A DNA stretch of 64,000 nt from Chlorobaculum thiosulfatiphilum (GTDB taxonomy: Bacteria > Bacteroidota > Chlorobiia > Chlorobiales > Chlorobiaceae), in NCBI RefSeq assembly GCF_006265165.1, contig NZ_VDCH01000002.1, positions 1 through 64,000 on the forward strand. Direction: 5' to 3'. Shown one piece after another: positions 1 through 10,093 of the stretch. The notes beneath the pieces were generated by a model. The model did not search any database, was not told the origin of the DNA, and saw nothing but the letters and a program-made list of their open reading frames with translations. The number at the start of each line of letters is the position of its first letter. Within the stretch, counting starts at the first letter, position 1. A program made the position numbers and the translations under genes.

Positions 1-2
1 GT

Positions 3-764
3 TTGCAGGGCAATATCGCCTTGTTTCGATGTCGCTGGTCAGAAGAATATTTCAAATCGCTCTTTTTAGAGATGCCCTTAAGAGATTTCGAATGGAAACT
101 TAAAGAACAAATATTAACATTACTTAGATTTGGATTATCACTTTCAGAAAGAAATAATAAAAAATCGACCTTTCTCCCTGTACTCAAGTCTTCTATTTAT
201 AAAAGCCAAATCAATAAATACAAGAACCCCCTATATGAGAGTATAGCGAGAGAAATTCTGTTCGATATTTTTGAGGCGAAAGAGTTGAGAAAAAGAACTC
301 TAGATTATTTTGCTATCACAAAATCGCTTACTGATGACGAAATAATTTCACTTTTCAGTGATGTTGAAGACGGCATATGCAGAAAAGCCATGGCAGTCCT
401 TGGTACTCTTTTAGGAGAAAATCATAATGTTGGAGCAATTTTTGCGGCTGCCATAGAAAGCAGTTCTGAAAATGATGTAGGATTTGTCAGAAGGTTAATT
501 GCATCCTGCTTTGATATATCAATTCCTTTATCGATCAGGCATTTACCTGGGTTATTTCCTTGTCAAGACATAGGCACTCCAAGACGTATTATCAATCAAA
601 TATCACAAAGAATCAGCGAAATTAGAAAACTTATTTCTTCTTCGGTCATCAGCAAGGAAGAGGTTATCGATTTAATTAATTTGTGCCTTAACTATAAATC
701 GGAACAAGGCTGGAAAGATCTAGGCAATTCTATTATTACTGATCTTAAAGAAACAGTCACTTAA
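3..764 (+). CDS. Hypothetical protein, probably 5'-truncated by the window edge
   Basis: This open frame runs from the window edge to a TAA at 762-764. The first possible start is a TTG at position 3, so the real start may lie outside. The protein (at least 253 residues) is rich in Ile, Ser, Lys and Glu, looks mostly alpha-helical and soluble, and shows no signal peptide, membrane segment or catalytic motif that I recognise. Its codons are AT-rich, unlike asd, dus and recA that follow, which suggests horizontal acquisition. No function is assigned; a helical-repeat or phage/defence-associated protein would fit the composition but is not shown. Confidence 0.6.
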   Translation: MQGNIALFRCRWSEEYFKSLFLEMPLRDFEWKLKEQILTLLRFGLSLSERNNKKSTFLPVLKSSIYKSQINKYKNPLYESIAREILFDIFEAKELRKRTLDYFAITKSLTDDEIISLFSDVEDGICRKAMAVLGTLLGENHNVGAIFAAAIESSSENDVGFVRRLIASCFDISIPLSIRHLPGLFPCQDIGTPRRIINQISQRISEIRKLISSSVISKEEVIDLINLCLNYKSEQGWKDLGNSIITDLKETVT

Positions 765-946
765 ATGCAGATTAACCTAACAACCAGGCGTCATGATCTT
801 CGAATAAAAGTCATAGGTGACTAAAAATCCCACCAGATGCAACGGGGTTTTGATTTCATAGCCATCCGAATAAATTCCGCGCAATCGTCGCTGGCGGCGG
901 CGTGAAGTTGCTCACGCCCCGCATCCTGAACGCCTATAAAACAGCA

Positions 947-974
947 AGGGCGGCCACAAGAGCCGCCCCTACAA
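947..974. repeat. Dispersed hairpin repeat, copy 1 (AGGGCG...CGCCCCTACAA)
   Basis: A short inverted repeat (GGGCGGC / GCCGCCC) followed by CTACAA lies just downstream of the asd stop. A second element with the same outer sequence (AGGGCG, then CGCCCCTACAA) lies at 52661-52689. The arms differ inside but pair with themselves in each copy, so the hairpin is conserved rather than the exact sequence. Here it may also serve as the asd transcription terminator on the minus strand. Confidence 0.6.
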
Positions 975-998
975 GAAATTCAATCACGCACTCAATCC

Positions 999-2015
999 TT
1001 ATAAATTCCCCACCAGCAGTTCGGCGATCTGCACGGCGTTGGTGGCTGCGCCTTTGCGGAGGTTGTCGGCGACGACCCAGAGGTTCAGCGTGCGCGGGTG
1101 CCAGTAGTCCGGGCGCAGGCGACCTACGAACACCTCGTCGCGCTCGTAGGAGGTCATCGGCATCGGGTAGAGGCGGGCGGACGGATCGTCCTGCATGACG
1201 ATGCCCGGCGAACCGTCGAGCAGGGCGCGCACCTCCTCGATGTCGAAATCGCTCTTCAGCTCGACGTTCAGCGACTCGCCGTGGCCGCCGTAAACCGGGA
1301 TGCGCACGGTGGTCGGCGAAACCTGAAGCTCCTCGTCGTCGAGAATCTTGCGGGTCTCGTTGACCATCTTCATCTCCTCCTTCGTGTAGCCGTTCTCCGT
1401 AAAGGCGTCGATCTGCGGCACGGCGTTGAAGGCGATCTGGTGGAAGTGGGTGAACTCGTCGGGGATGTTGCCCGCCAGCTCGCTTTCGAGCGCGTCGCGC
1501 CCGGCCTTGCCCTTGCCGGTCACCGACTGGTAGGTCGAAACCACCACTCGGCGGATGCCGTAGGCGTCGTAGAGCGGCTTGAGCGCCACCACCATCTGGA
1601 TGGTCGAGCAGTTGGGGTTGGCGATGATCGGAGCCGCCTTGCCTTCGCGGTCGAAGATCGATTCGGGATTGACCTCCGGCACCACCAGCGGCACCCCTTC
1701 GTCCATGCGATAGGCCGAGGAGTTGTCGATCACGATCGCGCCTGCCGCTGCGGCCACGGGCACCCACTCCTTGCTGGCCGACGCGCCCGCCGAGAAGAGC
1801 GCGATGTCAACGCCCTCGAAAATCTCCGCCGACGGCACTTCGGTGATGAACTCGCGCCCCTTGAAGGTGATCACTTCGCCCCGGCTGCGTGGCGAGGCGA
1901 GCGGAACCAGCTCGCTGACCGGAAAATCGCGCTCTTCGAGCACCTTGATCATGGTTCTGCCGACAAGGCCGGTTGCGCCGAGAACGGCCACGCGATAGCC
2001 TGCTTCACTGCTCAT
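999..2015 (-). CDS. asd: Aspartate-semialdehyde dehydrogenase
   Basis: This enzyme reduces aspartyl-4-phosphate to aspartate semialdehyde with NADPH, the branch point to lysine/diaminopimelate, threonine and methionine. The 338-residue length is normal for the family. The N-terminus carries the dinucleotide-binding GATGLVG motif (about residues 14-20), and the catalytic cysteine sits in the NPNCST motif in the middle of the protein. The C-terminal dimerisation domain is complete. It is cytosolic. It lies 21 bp downstream of dus on the same strand and may be co-transcribed with it. Confidence 0.95.
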   Translation of the reverse strand: MSSEAGYRVAVLGATGLVGRTMIKVLEERDFPVSELVPLASPRSRGEVITFKGREFITEVPSAEIFEGVDIALFSAGASASKEWVPVAAAAGAIVIDNSSAYRMDEGVPLVVPEVNPESIFDREGKAAPIIANPNCSTIQMVVALKPLYDAYGIRRVVVSTYQSVTGKGKAGRDALESELAGNIPDEFTHFHQIAFNAVPQIDAFTENGYTKEEMKMVNETRKILDDEELQVSPTTVRIPVYGGHGESLNVELKSDFDIEEVRALLDGSPGIVMQDDPSARLYPMPMTSYERDEVFVGRLRPDYWHPRTLNLWVVADNLRKGAATNAVQIAELLVGNL

Positions 2016-2036
2016 AAAATCAGATAGATGAATGGT

Positions 2037-3080
2037 TTAGTAATTCAGAATCAGTTTGGGCGAATGGTCGTTCAAGAACTCCCCGCCCTCTTTCAGAAGC
2101 CCCTCGCGGTCGAGCGCTTCGCACGTTGCCTCGAACTCCCGGAGCAGCTCGACGATCACCGCCGGATCGGGTTCGCGCACGAGCAGGTTACGAACTTTCG
2201 AGACGCCGGGCAACCCTTTGAGGTAGGTCGAGTAGTGGCGGCGCATTTCGAGTACGCCATGTTTTTCGCCCTTGTACTCCAGCGACAGGCGCAGGTGCTC
2301 GCGCGCGGCTTCGATCCGGTCGCGATACGACGGAAGCGGCAAGCGCTCGCCAGTTTTGATTAAGTGCTTTGCCTGCGCGAAGATGAAGGGATTACCGATC
2401 GAGCCGCGCCCGATCATGATGCCATCCGCGCCGGTTTCGGCGAACATCGCCACGGCGTCATCGGCGCTCCAGACGTCGCCGTTGGCGATCACCGGAATGG
2501 AGCAGGCCTGCTTCGCCTCGGCGATGCGGCCCCAGTCGGCGCGCCCTTTGTACATATCGCTGCGCGTCCGCCCGTGCACCGCGACCGCCCGGATGCCCGC
2601 ATCTTCGAGCCGCCGGACGGTGTCGGTGATGTTGATCGAGTCGTGATCCCAGCCGATGCGCGTCTTGGCCGTCACCGGCAGCGAAACGGCGTTGACCACC
2701 GCCGAGGCGATGGCCAAGAGCTTCTCCGGCTCTTTCAGTAGCGCCGCGCCCGCGCCGCGCCCGGCCACCTTTTTGACCGGGCAGCCGAAGTTGATGTCGA
2801 GGTAGTCCGGCTCGTAGCTCTCGGCGATGGCCGCCGCCTCCACCATCGACTCGACCGTGCCGCCGAAAATCTGCACCGCCACCGGCCGCTCGTGCTCGTC
2901 CATCGCGAGTTTGCGGATCGACTTCTCCGCGCCGCGCCTGATCGCCTCGGCGCTGACGAACTCGGTATAGACGATGTCGGCCCCGTGCCGCTTGCAGAGC
3001 TGGCGGAAGGCGCGGTCGGTCACATCCTCCATGGGCGCGAGGATGACGGGGCGGTCGATGTCGATCTGTCCGATACGCAT
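2037..3080 (-). CDS. dus: tRNA-dihydrouridine synthase (DusB-like)
   Basis: A flavin-dependent enzyme that reduces specific uridines of tRNA to dihydrouridine. The 347-residue protein opens with the family signature APMEDVTD near residue 15, has the NFGCP motif containing the catalytic cysteine near residue 97, and the FMN-phosphate-binding segments IANGDV and MIGRGS in a TIM barrel. It resembles the DusB branch most, but the subfamily, and so the target positions, is an inference. It starts 9 bp after the recA stop, so recA, dus and asd may form one transcript. Confidence 0.92.
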   Translation of the reverse strand: MRIGQIDIDRPVILAPMEDVTDRAFRQLCKRHGADIVYTEFVSAEAIRRGAEKSIRKLAMDEHERPVAVQIFGGTVESMVEAAAIAESYEPDYLDINFGCPVKKVAGRGAGAALLKEPEKLLAIASAVVNAVSLPVTAKTRIGWDHDSINITDTVRRLEDAGIRAVAVHGRTRSDMYKGRADWGRIAEAKQACSIPVIANGDVWSADDAVAMFAETGADGIMIGRGSIGNPFIFAQAKHLIKTGERLPLPSYRDRIEAAREHLRLSLEYKGEKHGVLEMRRHYSTYLKGLPGVSKVRNLLVREPDPAVIVELLREFEATCEALDREGLLKEGGEFLNDHSPKLILNY

Positions 3081-3089
3081 GAGCGCTCC

Positions 3090-4145
3090 TTACTTGACCG
3101 GTGGGGCAATCAGCGTTTCGCGCACTTGCTGGCGGATCGTGCTGCGCAGGGTCTCGTCCTCCTTCAGGAGCTTCTTGACGTTCTCGCGCCCCTGTCCAAG
3201 CTTTTCCGTTCCATAGCTGAACCACGCGCCCGCCTTCTTGATGATGCCGAACTCGACGGCCAGATCGATCAGCTCGCCAAGCACCGAAATACCTTCGCCG
3301 TACAGAATGTCGAACTCGGCGGTCTTGAAGGGCGGGGCGACTTTGTTCTTGACCACCTTGACCTTGGTGCGGTTGCCGACCACCTCTTCGCCATCCTTGA
3401 TCTGCGCGATCCGGCGAATGTCAAGCCGCACGGAGGAGTAGAACTTCAGCGCCTTGCCTCCGGTGGTGGTTTCGGGGCTGCCGTACATCACGCCGATCTT
3501 GTCGCGAAGCTGGTTGATGAAAAGACAGACGCTGCTCGATTTGGAGATCGCGCCGGTGAGCTTGCGCAGCGCCTGGCTCATGAGCCGCGCCTGGAGACCA
3601 ACGACGCTGTCGCCCATTTCGCCTTCGAGTTCGGCCTGCGGCACCAGCGCCGCCACCGAGTCGATGACGACGATATCGACCGCGCCGCTGCGCACGAGCG
3701 TCTCGACAATGGAGAGCGCCTGCTCGCCCGATTCGGGCTGGCTGACCAGCAGGGCATTGATATCGACGCCGAGCTTGCGGGCGTAGGTCGGATCGAAGGC
3801 GTGTTCCGCATCGACGATGGCCGCAATGCCGCCCGCCTTCTGCGCCTCGGCGATGACGTGCAGGGCAAGCGTGGTCTTGCCGGAGGATTCGGGGCCGTAA
3901 ATCTCGGTCACGCGGCCACGCGGCAAGCCGCCCACGCCGAGGGCGTAGTCGAGCGCCATCGAGCCGGTCGATATGGACTGCACCTGCAAGACGGGCGAAT
4001 CGTCGCCGAGGCGCATGATCGAGCCTTTGCCGAACTGTTTTTCGAGCGTTTCTATCGCCAGATTGAGCTGTTTGAGCCGGGCCGGATCGACGGCTGGCGG
4101 CTGTTGCTGCGTCGGCGGCTGCTGCTGTGGTTTCTCTTTTTCCAT
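3090..4145 (-). CDS. recA: Recombinase RecA
   Basis: The ATP-dependent strand-exchange protein of homologous recombination and activator of the SOS response. The 351-residue protein has the Walker A motif GPESSGKT at about residues 84-91, the VIDSVAAL Walker B strand, and the loop-2 region with the glutamine-containing switch ([11 protein letters not shown]). A Gln/Pro-rich extension of about 20 residues precedes the usual core. I saw no obvious SOS box upstream, but I did not score one systematically. The short spacing to dus suggests one operon. Confidence 0.97.
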   Translation of the reverse strand: MEKEKPQQQPPTQQQPPAVDPARLKQLNLAIETLEKQFGKGSIMRLGDDSPVLQVQSISTGSMALDYALGVGGLPRGRVTEIYGPESSGKTTLALHVIAEAQKAGGIAAIVDAEHAFDPTYARKLGVDINALLVSQPESGEQALSIVETLVRSGAVDIVVIDSVAALVPQAELEGEMGDSVVGLQARLMSQALRKLTGAISKSSSVCLFINQLRDKIGVMYGSPETTTGGKALKFYSSVRLDIRRIAQIKDGEEVVGNRTKVKVVKNKVAPPFKTAEFDILYGEGISVLGELIDLAVEFGIIKKAGAWFSYGTEKLGQGRENVKKLLKEDETLRSTIRQQVRETLIAPPVK

Positions 4146-4184
4146 AGGGGTATGCTCTGAATTGGTAAAGTGTTGCGCTGAAAA

Positions 4185-5183
4185 TTATAGAATGGCGCTC
4201 CGGAGCGTCTCCTCGAACGGACGGTAAGACATGCCAAGTTCGCGCACCGAACGCTGGTTGCTGTAGCGAGCCGGATATGCCGCCTGGCGGAGGCTTTCGA
4301 TGCTGATGAACGACGGGCGTTGCGTCACGAGCGACCAAAGCTCGCCGCCCGCGCCTGCCGCCATTCCGGCGGCTCCACCGACGCGGAACACCTTGCCGGC
4401 CCGGCTGCCGGGCATCGCGGCGATCCGCCGGAAAAGCTCTCGGAACGAAAGATTCTCGCCGACGATGATATAACGCTCGCCCGCGCTTCCCTTCCGCCAT
4501 GCGGCGATATGGGCGTCGGCCACGTCCAAGACATCGACAAATCCCGTCGATCCCTCGGGGCAAAGCGGCAGGCGGCCCTCGTAAATCATCCGGAGCACCT
4601 CGTTCGAGCTGCTGCCGGGCAGCGCCCTGCCGGAGCTTTTGCCGATCACCACGCCGGGGTTGACCATCACCACATCGAGTCCCTCGGCCACGCCGCGGTG
4701 GCATTCGAGTTCGGCCAGATGCTTGGACTCCATGTAAACATTGTGGCGCTGCCACTCGGTGAAGGTGGATTGCTCGTTCGACTCCTGAGTGCCGCTCTCC
4801 GCGCCAGGCGAACCGACGGCGGCAATCGAGCTGGTAGCCACAAGCCGCTTCACGCCCGCCTCCAGGCAGGCATCGACGACGTGGCGGGTGCCCAGCACGT
4901 TGGTGTCGTAGAGGCGGTTGCGGAAATTTTTAGTGTAGGCGACGAGGCCCGCGCAGTGGAACACGACCTCCGATCCTTTGACCGCCTCGTTGACGGCGAC
5001 CGGATCACGGAGGTCAGCCCGGACAATCTCGACAGGCAAATTGCGGAGAAACGAAGCGTCCGACCCCTTCCTGACGGCAACCCGGCACCGGACGCCATCA
5101 CCAAGCCGTTCGATCAGTTCGACAAGAAGCCGCGCCCCTATGTAGCCTGTGGCGCCGGTAATGAGAATCGGGATACCTGACAT
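4185..5183 (-). CDS. NAD-dependent epimerase/dehydratase (extended SDR)
   Basis: An extended short-chain dehydrogenase/reductase of the dihydroflavonol-4-reductase/3-beta-HSD-like group. [11 protein letters not shown] nucleotide-binding motif lies right after the chosen start, and the YxxxK catalytic pair appears in NVYMESK. A longer frame reaches 5273, but the ATG at 5183 places the Rossmann fold at the normal N-terminus, so I use it. The substrate is unknown; candidates include sugar nucleotides, sterol- or terpenoid-like alcohols, and 3-keto lipids. A second relative lies at 19509-20510. It is convergent to nothing nearby and sits upstream of recA on the same strand. Confidence 0.85.
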   Translation of the reverse strand: MSGIPILITGATGYIGARLLVELIERLGDGVRCRVAVRKGSDASFLRNLPVEIVRADLRDPVAVNEAVKGSEVVFHCAGLVAYTKNFRNRLYDTNVLGTRHVVDACLEAGVKRLVATSSIAAVGSPGAESGTQESNEQSTFTEWQRHNVYMESKHLAELECHRGVAEGLDVVMVNPGVVIGKSSGRALPGSSSNEVLRMIYEGRLPLCPEGSTGFVDVLDVADAHIAAWRKGSAGERYIIVGENLSFRELFRRIAAMPGSRAGKVFRVGGAAGMAAGAGGELWSLVTQRPSFISIESLRQAAYPARYSNQRSVRELGMSYRPFEETLRSAIL

Positions 5184-5355
5184 GAAAAAATGGCGTGTCT
5201 GCGAAACCTTCCGTTCGACCCTCCGCCCGCTTGTGACGGCCCGGAAGATGCTGCGGAACCGGCTGTAGCGCAATCCGAACAGATGCGGCCCAGAGCCGAT
5301 TTGTGCTTAATAATAAGAAGAATAACTTACATTGTACTCAAATCCATCCGCAATC

Positions 5356-6660
5356 GTGAGAAAAAATATCGTATCGCCCTCCAGCGGCAACGCCGCCCGT
5401 CCCGAAGAACGCCTCTCGACCGGAGCCGTCGAAAGTGGAACCCTCTCCAACGGCCTGCGCATCATCAGCAATCAGGTGCCATCGATCCATAGCGTCACTC
5501 TCGGTTTGTGGATCGATGCCGGATCGCGCGAAGATCCGGAGGGACTCGAAGGGATGGCGCACTTCATCGAGCACGCGCTGTTCAAGGGCACGCAAAAGCG
5601 CGACTACGTCGAGATCGCCCGCTGCATCGAACAGACCGGAGGCTACATCGACGCCTGGACCACCAAGGAGCAAACCTGCCTCTGCGTCCGCTGCCTCCGT
5701 GAGCACCTGCATCTCGGCTTCGACCTCTTGGCCGACCTCTGCTGCAATCCGGTCTTTCCGGCTGATGAGATCGAAAAGGAAAAAGGGGTGGTGCTCGAAG
5801 AGATCGCCGGCGTGAACGACACTCCGGAAGAGCTGATTTTCGAGGACTTCGACCGCCGCACCTTCCCCCGCCATTCCCTCGGCGCGCCGATTCTCGGTAC
5901 CGAGAAGAGCGTCGAGCGGCTCACCGTCGATGAAATACGGAACTTCATGCGCCGCCACTACACGCCGTCGAAAATGCTCGTCACGGCGATCGGCAACATC
6001 GATCACGATGAAGTCGCGGGTCTGGCGGACTCGTTTTTCGGCCACCTGAAAAATGCGCCAGAAGAAGATTCGGCGCGGCGGCTGTTCGATCTTTCAACGT
6101 ACAAGCCATTCAACAAAACGCTGAAAAAGAGCCTCTTCCAGTCGCAGATTCTGCTTGGCGCGATCATCCCCCGGGACGACCAGCGCTTCTGGGCAATGAT
6201 GGTGCTGAACACCATGTTGTCGAGCGGCATGAGTTCCATCCTGAACCTCGAACTGCGGGAGAAGCGCGGACTGGTCTATCAGGCCTACTCGTCGGTCTCG
6301 TTTTATGACGAGGTCACGGCGTTCAACGTCTATGCCGGGACGGACAAAGGCAAAACCTCGAAAACCCTCGACACCATCGGCGAGCTGCTCGCCGGAAATA
6401 TGTTGACGGAACCCGATCCGTCTGAACTCGCCGCGGCCAAGGCGAAAATGCTTGGCTCGATGATTCTCGGCATGGAAAAGATGACCCGGCGCATGTCGCA
6501 CATCGCGCAGGATATGTTCTATTTCGGACGATACCTTTCGCCCGCCGAAAAGGCTGGCCTGATCGAAGCGGTGACGGCTGACGAGGTGGCGCTCGTCGCC
6601 GCCGAACTCGGCATTCCCGAGCGGCTCTCGACGCTGGTTTACAAGCCCGGTGGCAGGTAG
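5356..6660 (+). CDS. M16 family zinc peptidase (pitrilysin/processing-peptidase type)
   Basis: A metalloprotease of the insulinase superfamily. The inverted zinc motif HFIEH (HxxEH) occurs about 70 residues in, and the downstream glutamate region (VLEEIAG) supplies the third ligand. At about 435 residues it has the two-domain half-size form of bacterial PqqF/mitochondrial-processing-peptidase-like members. Two starts are possible: TTG at 5332 or GTG at 5356; the GTG is preferred here, but neither has a strong ribosome-binding site. No partner M16 subunit is adjacent, so it probably works as a homodimer. The substrate is unknown. Confidence 0.88.
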   Translation: MRKNIVSPSSGNAARPEERLSTGAVESGTLSNGLRIISNQVPSIHSVTLGLWIDAGSREDPEGLEGMAHFIEHALFKGTQKRDYVEIARCIEQTGGYIDAWTTKEQTCLCVRCLREHLHLGFDLLADLCCNPVFPADEIEKEKGVVLEEIAGVNDTPEELIFEDFDRRTFPRHSLGAPILGTEKSVERLTVDEIRNFMRRHYTPSKMLVTAIGNIDHDEVAGLADSFFGHLKNAPEEDSARRLFDLSTYKPFNKTLKKSLFQSQILLGAIIPRDDQRFWAMMVLNTMLSSGMSSILNLELREKRGLVYQAYSSVSFYDEVTAFNVYAGTDKGKTSKTLDTIGELLAGNMLTEPDPSELAAAKAKMLGSMILGMEKMTRRMSHIAQDMFYFGRYLSPAEKAGLIEAVTADEVALVAAELGIPERLSTLVYKPGGR

Positions 6661-6851
6661 CACATCCGGCGCCCGGCGCCCGGATCGCGCAACAGCTTGC
6701 GAAAAAAGCCATTGCGCGATCCGTTTTAAAAAGGCTCGGAAATATCGTATAATTGAAGCTTTAAATTTTCAGGGACGCTCTCCGTATCGATCCACGCTTT
6801 CCGGTTCGCCGGAAACGGAGCGGCCCGCAACTAAACCGGTCACGAAAAGCC

Positions 6852-8132
6852 TTGCAAAAGAATATCACGAATGTCAGCGAAATCGCGCAGGAACTTGAAA
6901 TCATTCTGACTGCCGACGAATTCCAGCCCGAATATGACCAGCAGCTCGAAGAAGCGCGCAAATCCGTCAAAATCAAAGGCTTCCGTCAGGGGCACGTGCC
7001 CGCAGGCATGCTCAAGCGCATGATCGGCCCGTCCATCGAAGCCGAGGTCGCCGAGAAGATGGCCTCGAAGCATTTCGCCGCCATCGCCGAAGAGGAGAAG
7101 ATCAATCCGGCCAGCCGCGCCCAGATCGAAAACTACAAGTACGAAGATGGTCAGTTGACCATTCGGATATCCTACGAAATTCATCCTGAATTCGAGCTGA
7201 AGGATTTCAGCAGCTTTGCCTTCACCAAGGCCGAATATACCGTTACCGACGAGGATGTCGATCGCGAAATCAAACTGATTCTCCGCGGCCACGGCACCAT
7301 GGTGACCAGCGAAGAGGCGGCTGTCGCGGGCGATACCGTCATCGGCGATGTCACGAAGCTCGATGCCGAAGGCGCTGCCGTCGAAGACTCGAAGAACGAA
7401 AACCACCACTTCAACCTCGAATACCTCCCGGCGGACAACCCGTTCCGCATGGCCCTCGAAGGCAAGAAAGCCGGTGATGTCGCGGAAGTGACCATCGAGC
7501 CGAAGGAAGAGGGCGGCGAAACGAGCCGCTTCCGTGTTGAGGTCAAAGAGGTCAAACGCCTCGAACTGCCCGAGCTGGATGACGAACTGGTCAAGGAGAT
7601 CAGCCAGCAGCGTTTCGAGAAGGTAGAGGACTTCAAAAACGATGTCCGCTTGCAGCTCCAGGCGCACTTCTCCGACAAATCGGAGCACGACTTGCTCGAA
7701 GCTATTTCAGCCAAACTGATCGAAGAGCATCCGGTGCCGACCCCGAGCGCCATGGTCGCGCAGTTCCAAAACATGCTGCTCGAGAACGCCAAGCGTCAGG
7801 TTGGCGGCCAGTTCCCCAAAGGCCTCGACGAGCGCGAGTTCTTCAACACCATGAGGCCAAATGCTGAAAAGCACGCCCGCTGGCTCCTGGTCAGCCAGAA
7901 AATCGCCAAGGAAAACAACCTTGAGGTGACCGACGAGGATATCAAGGCTTATGCCGAAAAAGAGGCTGAAAAAGAGGCTTCACTGACCGTCGAGCAGCTC
8001 CTCAACACCTACATGTCCACCGAGTTCAAGGACTACATGATCGATACGATCCTGAAAGAGAAGATCTATGACGTGATCAAATCCAAGGTGAACATCACCG
8101 GCGAGGCGACACCGATTCCGGCGCACAACTGA
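6852..8132 (+). CDS. tig: Trigger factor, ribosome-associated chaperone and prolyl isomerase
   Basis: The chaperone that binds the ribosome exit tunnel and nascent chains. The ribosome-binding signature GFRQGHVP (FRxGxxP) is at residues 43-50. An FKBP-type PPIase domain with weak conservation follows in the middle, then the long helical C-terminal arms; 426 residues is normal. The start codon appears to be TTG at 6852, since no ATG or GTG fits better. The gene stands alone and ends in an intrinsic terminator at 8168-8199; clpP/clpX, often next to tig elsewhere, are absent here. Confidence 0.95.
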   Translation: MQKNITNVSEIAQELEIILTADEFQPEYDQQLEEARKSVKIKGFRQGHVPAGMLKRMIGPSIEAEVAEKMASKHFAAIAEEEKINPASRAQIENYKYEDGQLTIRISYEIHPEFELKDFSSFAFTKAEYTVTDEDVDREIKLILRGHGTMVTSEEAAVAGDTVIGDVTKLDAEGAAVEDSKNENHHFNLEYLPADNPFRMALEGKKAGDVAEVTIEPKEEGGETSRFRVEVKEVKRLELPELDDELVKEISQQRFEKVEDFKNDVRLQLQAHFSDKSEHDLLEAISAKLIEEHPVPTPSAMVAQFQNMLLENAKRQVGGQFPKGLDEREFFNTMRPNAEKHARWLLVSQKIAKENNLEVTDEDIKAYAEKEAEKEASLTVEQLLNTYMSTEFKDYMIDTILKEKIYDVIKSKVNITGEATPIPAHN

Positions 8133-8167
8133 GGAAAACGGAAATCAAGGCCGGACAGGCCGCGCAT

Positions 8168-8199
8168 AAAAAAAGGCTCCTGAAAAGGGGCCTTTTTTG
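8168..8199 (+). terminator. Intrinsic terminator after tig
   Basis: A hairpin with arms AAAGGCTCC and GGGGCCTTT around a TGAAAA loop is followed by a T run. It lies 35 bp after the tig stop. The A-rich left side means it can also work on the minus strand for acpS, which converges on it, with one mismatch there. Confidence 0.85.
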
Positions 8200-8225
8200 T
8201 GTCCACTTTGTCCGCTCAGTCCACT
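8200..8225. repeat. Dispersed TGGAC/GTCCA repeat, copy 1
   Basis: Three GTCCA/GTCC units spaced by 6-8 bases (GTCCACTTTGTCCGCTCAGTCC region) lie between the tig terminator and the end of acpS, overlapping the acpS stop. Related tracts occur at 19413-19437, 52571-52594 and 56961-57028, each next to a gene end. Confidence 0.5.
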
Positions 8226-8602
8226 TCTTTTCTCGCCTCACCCTCCTCGTAGAGCGCCATCGCCACGGCGGAGTGGCGGTCGTGCGAGATGGAGAGGCTC
8301 ACTCTGCCGGAAAAGTTGGGGGCGTGAATGCTCACGCATGGCTTTCCTGCCTCGTTGTTCAGCACTTCGATGGAGCGCCAGCCGAGGCCCTTGGCGATAC
8401 CGGTGCCAAGCGCCTTCGAGACCGCCTCCTTGGCGGCGAACCGTCCGGCGAGGCTGGCTGCGGGATCGGGCTTGGAGAGACACTGGGCCGCTTCGGCGTC
8501 GGTCAGAATTTTCTTCATGAAGGCTTGGCCGAAACGGTCGTAAATCGATCGGATGCGCGATACATCGACAATGTCAACGCCAACCTCCGCCATCGCGATC
8601 AA
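8216..8602 (-). CDS. acpS: Holo-[acyl-carrier-protein] synthase
   Basis: Transfers 4'-phosphopantetheine from CoA to the serine of apo-acyl carrier protein. The 128-residue protein carries the two family motifs: GVDIVD near residue 8, with the Mg-binding Asp10, and RFAAKEAVSKAL, with Glu59. An internal ATG three codons in (8593) is an alternative start. The 5' end overlaps the 3' end of nadC by 4 bases, so the two are translationally coupled on the minus strand. Confidence 0.93.
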   Translation of the reverse strand: MIAMAEVGVDIVDVSRIRSIYDRFGQAFMKKILTDAEAAQCLSKPDPAASLAGRFAAKEAVSKALGTGIAKGLGWRSIEVLNNEAGKPCVSIHAPNFSGRVSLSISHDRHSAVAMALYEEGEARKEVD

Positions 8603-9492
8603 GCTCTTTCAATCTTCATGGACATGTCGAGGGCCTTGACGCTGTGCGTCAACTCGCCAATGGAGATGTAATCGACGCCGGTCATGGCGATTTCGGAAAC
8701 GTTGTGCAGACCGACGTTTCCCGACGCTTCGAGCAGAATGTTGCCGTAACCGTTCGCCTTGACCCAGCGCACCGCTTCGGCCAGGTCATCGACCATGAAG
8801 TTGTCGAGCAGAATCATGTCCGGACGGCTGGCGCAGGCGCGGACCAGTTCAGAAATGCTGCGGACTTCGGTTTCGATCTTCACCGAATCGCCGTGCTCCT
8901 TGCCGTATGCCTTGGCCCGTTTAACCGCCTCCTCGACGCTGCCAGCGGCATCGATGTGGTTGTCCTTGATGAGAATCATGTCGAACAGCCCGAAGCGGTG
9001 GTTGGCGCCGCCGCCGATCCGGACGGCGTCCTTGTCGTAATAGCGCAGGGCAGGCGCGGTTTTCCGGGTGTCGAGAATGGTTGTGTTGGTGTGACTGACC
9101 CGTTCGACATACATGTTCGTGCGGGTGGCGATGCCGGACATGCGCTGCATGAAATTGAGCGCCGTGCGCTCGCCGACGAGAATCGAGGCGATGCGCCCAC
9201 TGACTTCGACAATCCGCTCGCCCGGATAGACCCGCTTGCCATCCTTGACGCAGGCCGTGAACTGAAGCGTGGAATCCAGCGACTGGAACACCTGGCGGGC
9301 GACCTCCACTCCGGCGATAATCCCTTCGGACTTGACCTCGATGTAACCAAGTCCTCGCTGATGCTCTTCGACAGTCGCCTCGGTGGTGATATCGCCCTGG
9401 TAACGATCCTCTTCAAGTGCGAGCTGCATGGCCTTCAACCTGCAAGTCTCGAAAAACTCCCTGAAGGCAAGATTGGTTCTTTTTTCTGACAT
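8599..9492 (-). CDS. nadC: Nicotinate-nucleotide pyrophosphorylase (carboxylating)
   Basis: Quinolinate phosphoribosyltransferase, which converts quinolinate and PRPP to nicotinate mononucleotide with loss of CO2 in de novo NAD synthesis. The 297-residue length and motifs fit: LNFMQRMSGIAT, TRKTAPALR with PRPP/quinolinate-binding Arg and Lys, and GGGANHRFGL. The gene is upstream of and overlaps acpS. The other de novo NAD genes (nadA, nadB) are not in the window. Confidence 0.95.
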   Translation of the reverse strand: MSEKRTNLAFREFFETCRLKAMQLALEEDRYQGDITTEATVEEHQRGLGYIEVKSEGIIAGVEVARQVFQSLDSTLQFTACVKDGKRVYPGERIVEVSGRIASILVGERTALNFMQRMSGIATRTNMYVERVSHTNTTILDTRKTAPALRYYDKDAVRIGGGANHRFGLFDMILIKDNHIDAAGSVEEAVKRAKAYGKEHGDSVKIETEVRSISELVRACASRPDMILLDNFMVDDLAEAVRWVKANGYGNILLEASGNVGLHNVSEIAMTGVDYISIGELTHSVKALDMSMKIERA

Positions 9493-9709
9493 AAATGCAA
9501 TTCCAGTATGGAGTTAACGGAATCCGGAAAATGCCTCGCGGATGACAAATCGTGCTTATGCAAGGTACTATTTTTTTGGTATTCGCCACGGTGCGTAAAG
9601 CTCGCGCGCACTGTTTCTGCCGCTTGACTAACCTGCTTTTGCAATGCAGAGGCGAATAGATTACATTCTTGCAGAATCCTCCAGAATGCCGATTCCGCTC
9701 TGCTCAACC

Positions 9710-10090
9710 ATGAAACTTCATCATCGTTCCTGCGTCAGGCTCGTCAACGCCGTTTTTTACGCCCGGCACGGTGTCCACGAAGAGGAGCGCCACCTCGGCG
9801 GACGGTACGAGGTCGATGCTGAACTTGTTTTCGACAGCAGGGAGGCCGCCGCGACCGACGATATCTCGAAAACTATCGATTACAGCAAAGCGTATGCGAT
9901 CATCGGCGAGGTCATGACCTCCGGTGAACCGGTGGCGCTCATCGAGACGCTTGCCGCGCGGGCGGCGGCGAGGCTCATCGAAGAACTGGATCTCGCGGAA
10001 AAGGTCACGGTCAAAGTACGCAAACGCGCCTTGCCTTTGGGGGGGCTGTGCGATTATGCCGAAGCCGAACACGTCATCGAAAAGCGCTGA
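9710..10090 (+). CDS. folB: Dihydroneopterin aldolase
   Basis: Cleaves 7,8-dihydroneopterin to 6-hydroxymethyl-7,8-dihydropterin and glycolaldehyde in folate synthesis. The ATG at 9710 (126 residues) is chosen because the family starts with the first strand seen in the region MKLHHRSCVRLVNAVFYARH; a longer frame to 9644 adds an unrelated leader. The conserved GVHEEER segment with the pterin-binding Glu, the TIDYSK motif, and a late lysine in the VKVRKRALPLGG strand are present. It is followed by folK after 3 bases, forming a folB-folK operon. Confidence 0.92.
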   Translation: MKLHHRSCVRLVNAVFYARHGVHEEERHLGGRYEVDAELVFDSREAAATDDISKTIDYSKAYAIIGEVMTSGEPVALIETLAARAAARLIEELDLAEKVTVKVRKRALPLGGLCDYAEAEHVIEKR

Positions 10091-10093
10091 GCG

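Noticed and set aside
1098-2027. Long plus-strand open frame opposite asd
   Set aside because: A shadow frame caused by high-GC codon bias; asd on the other strand is a clear family member.
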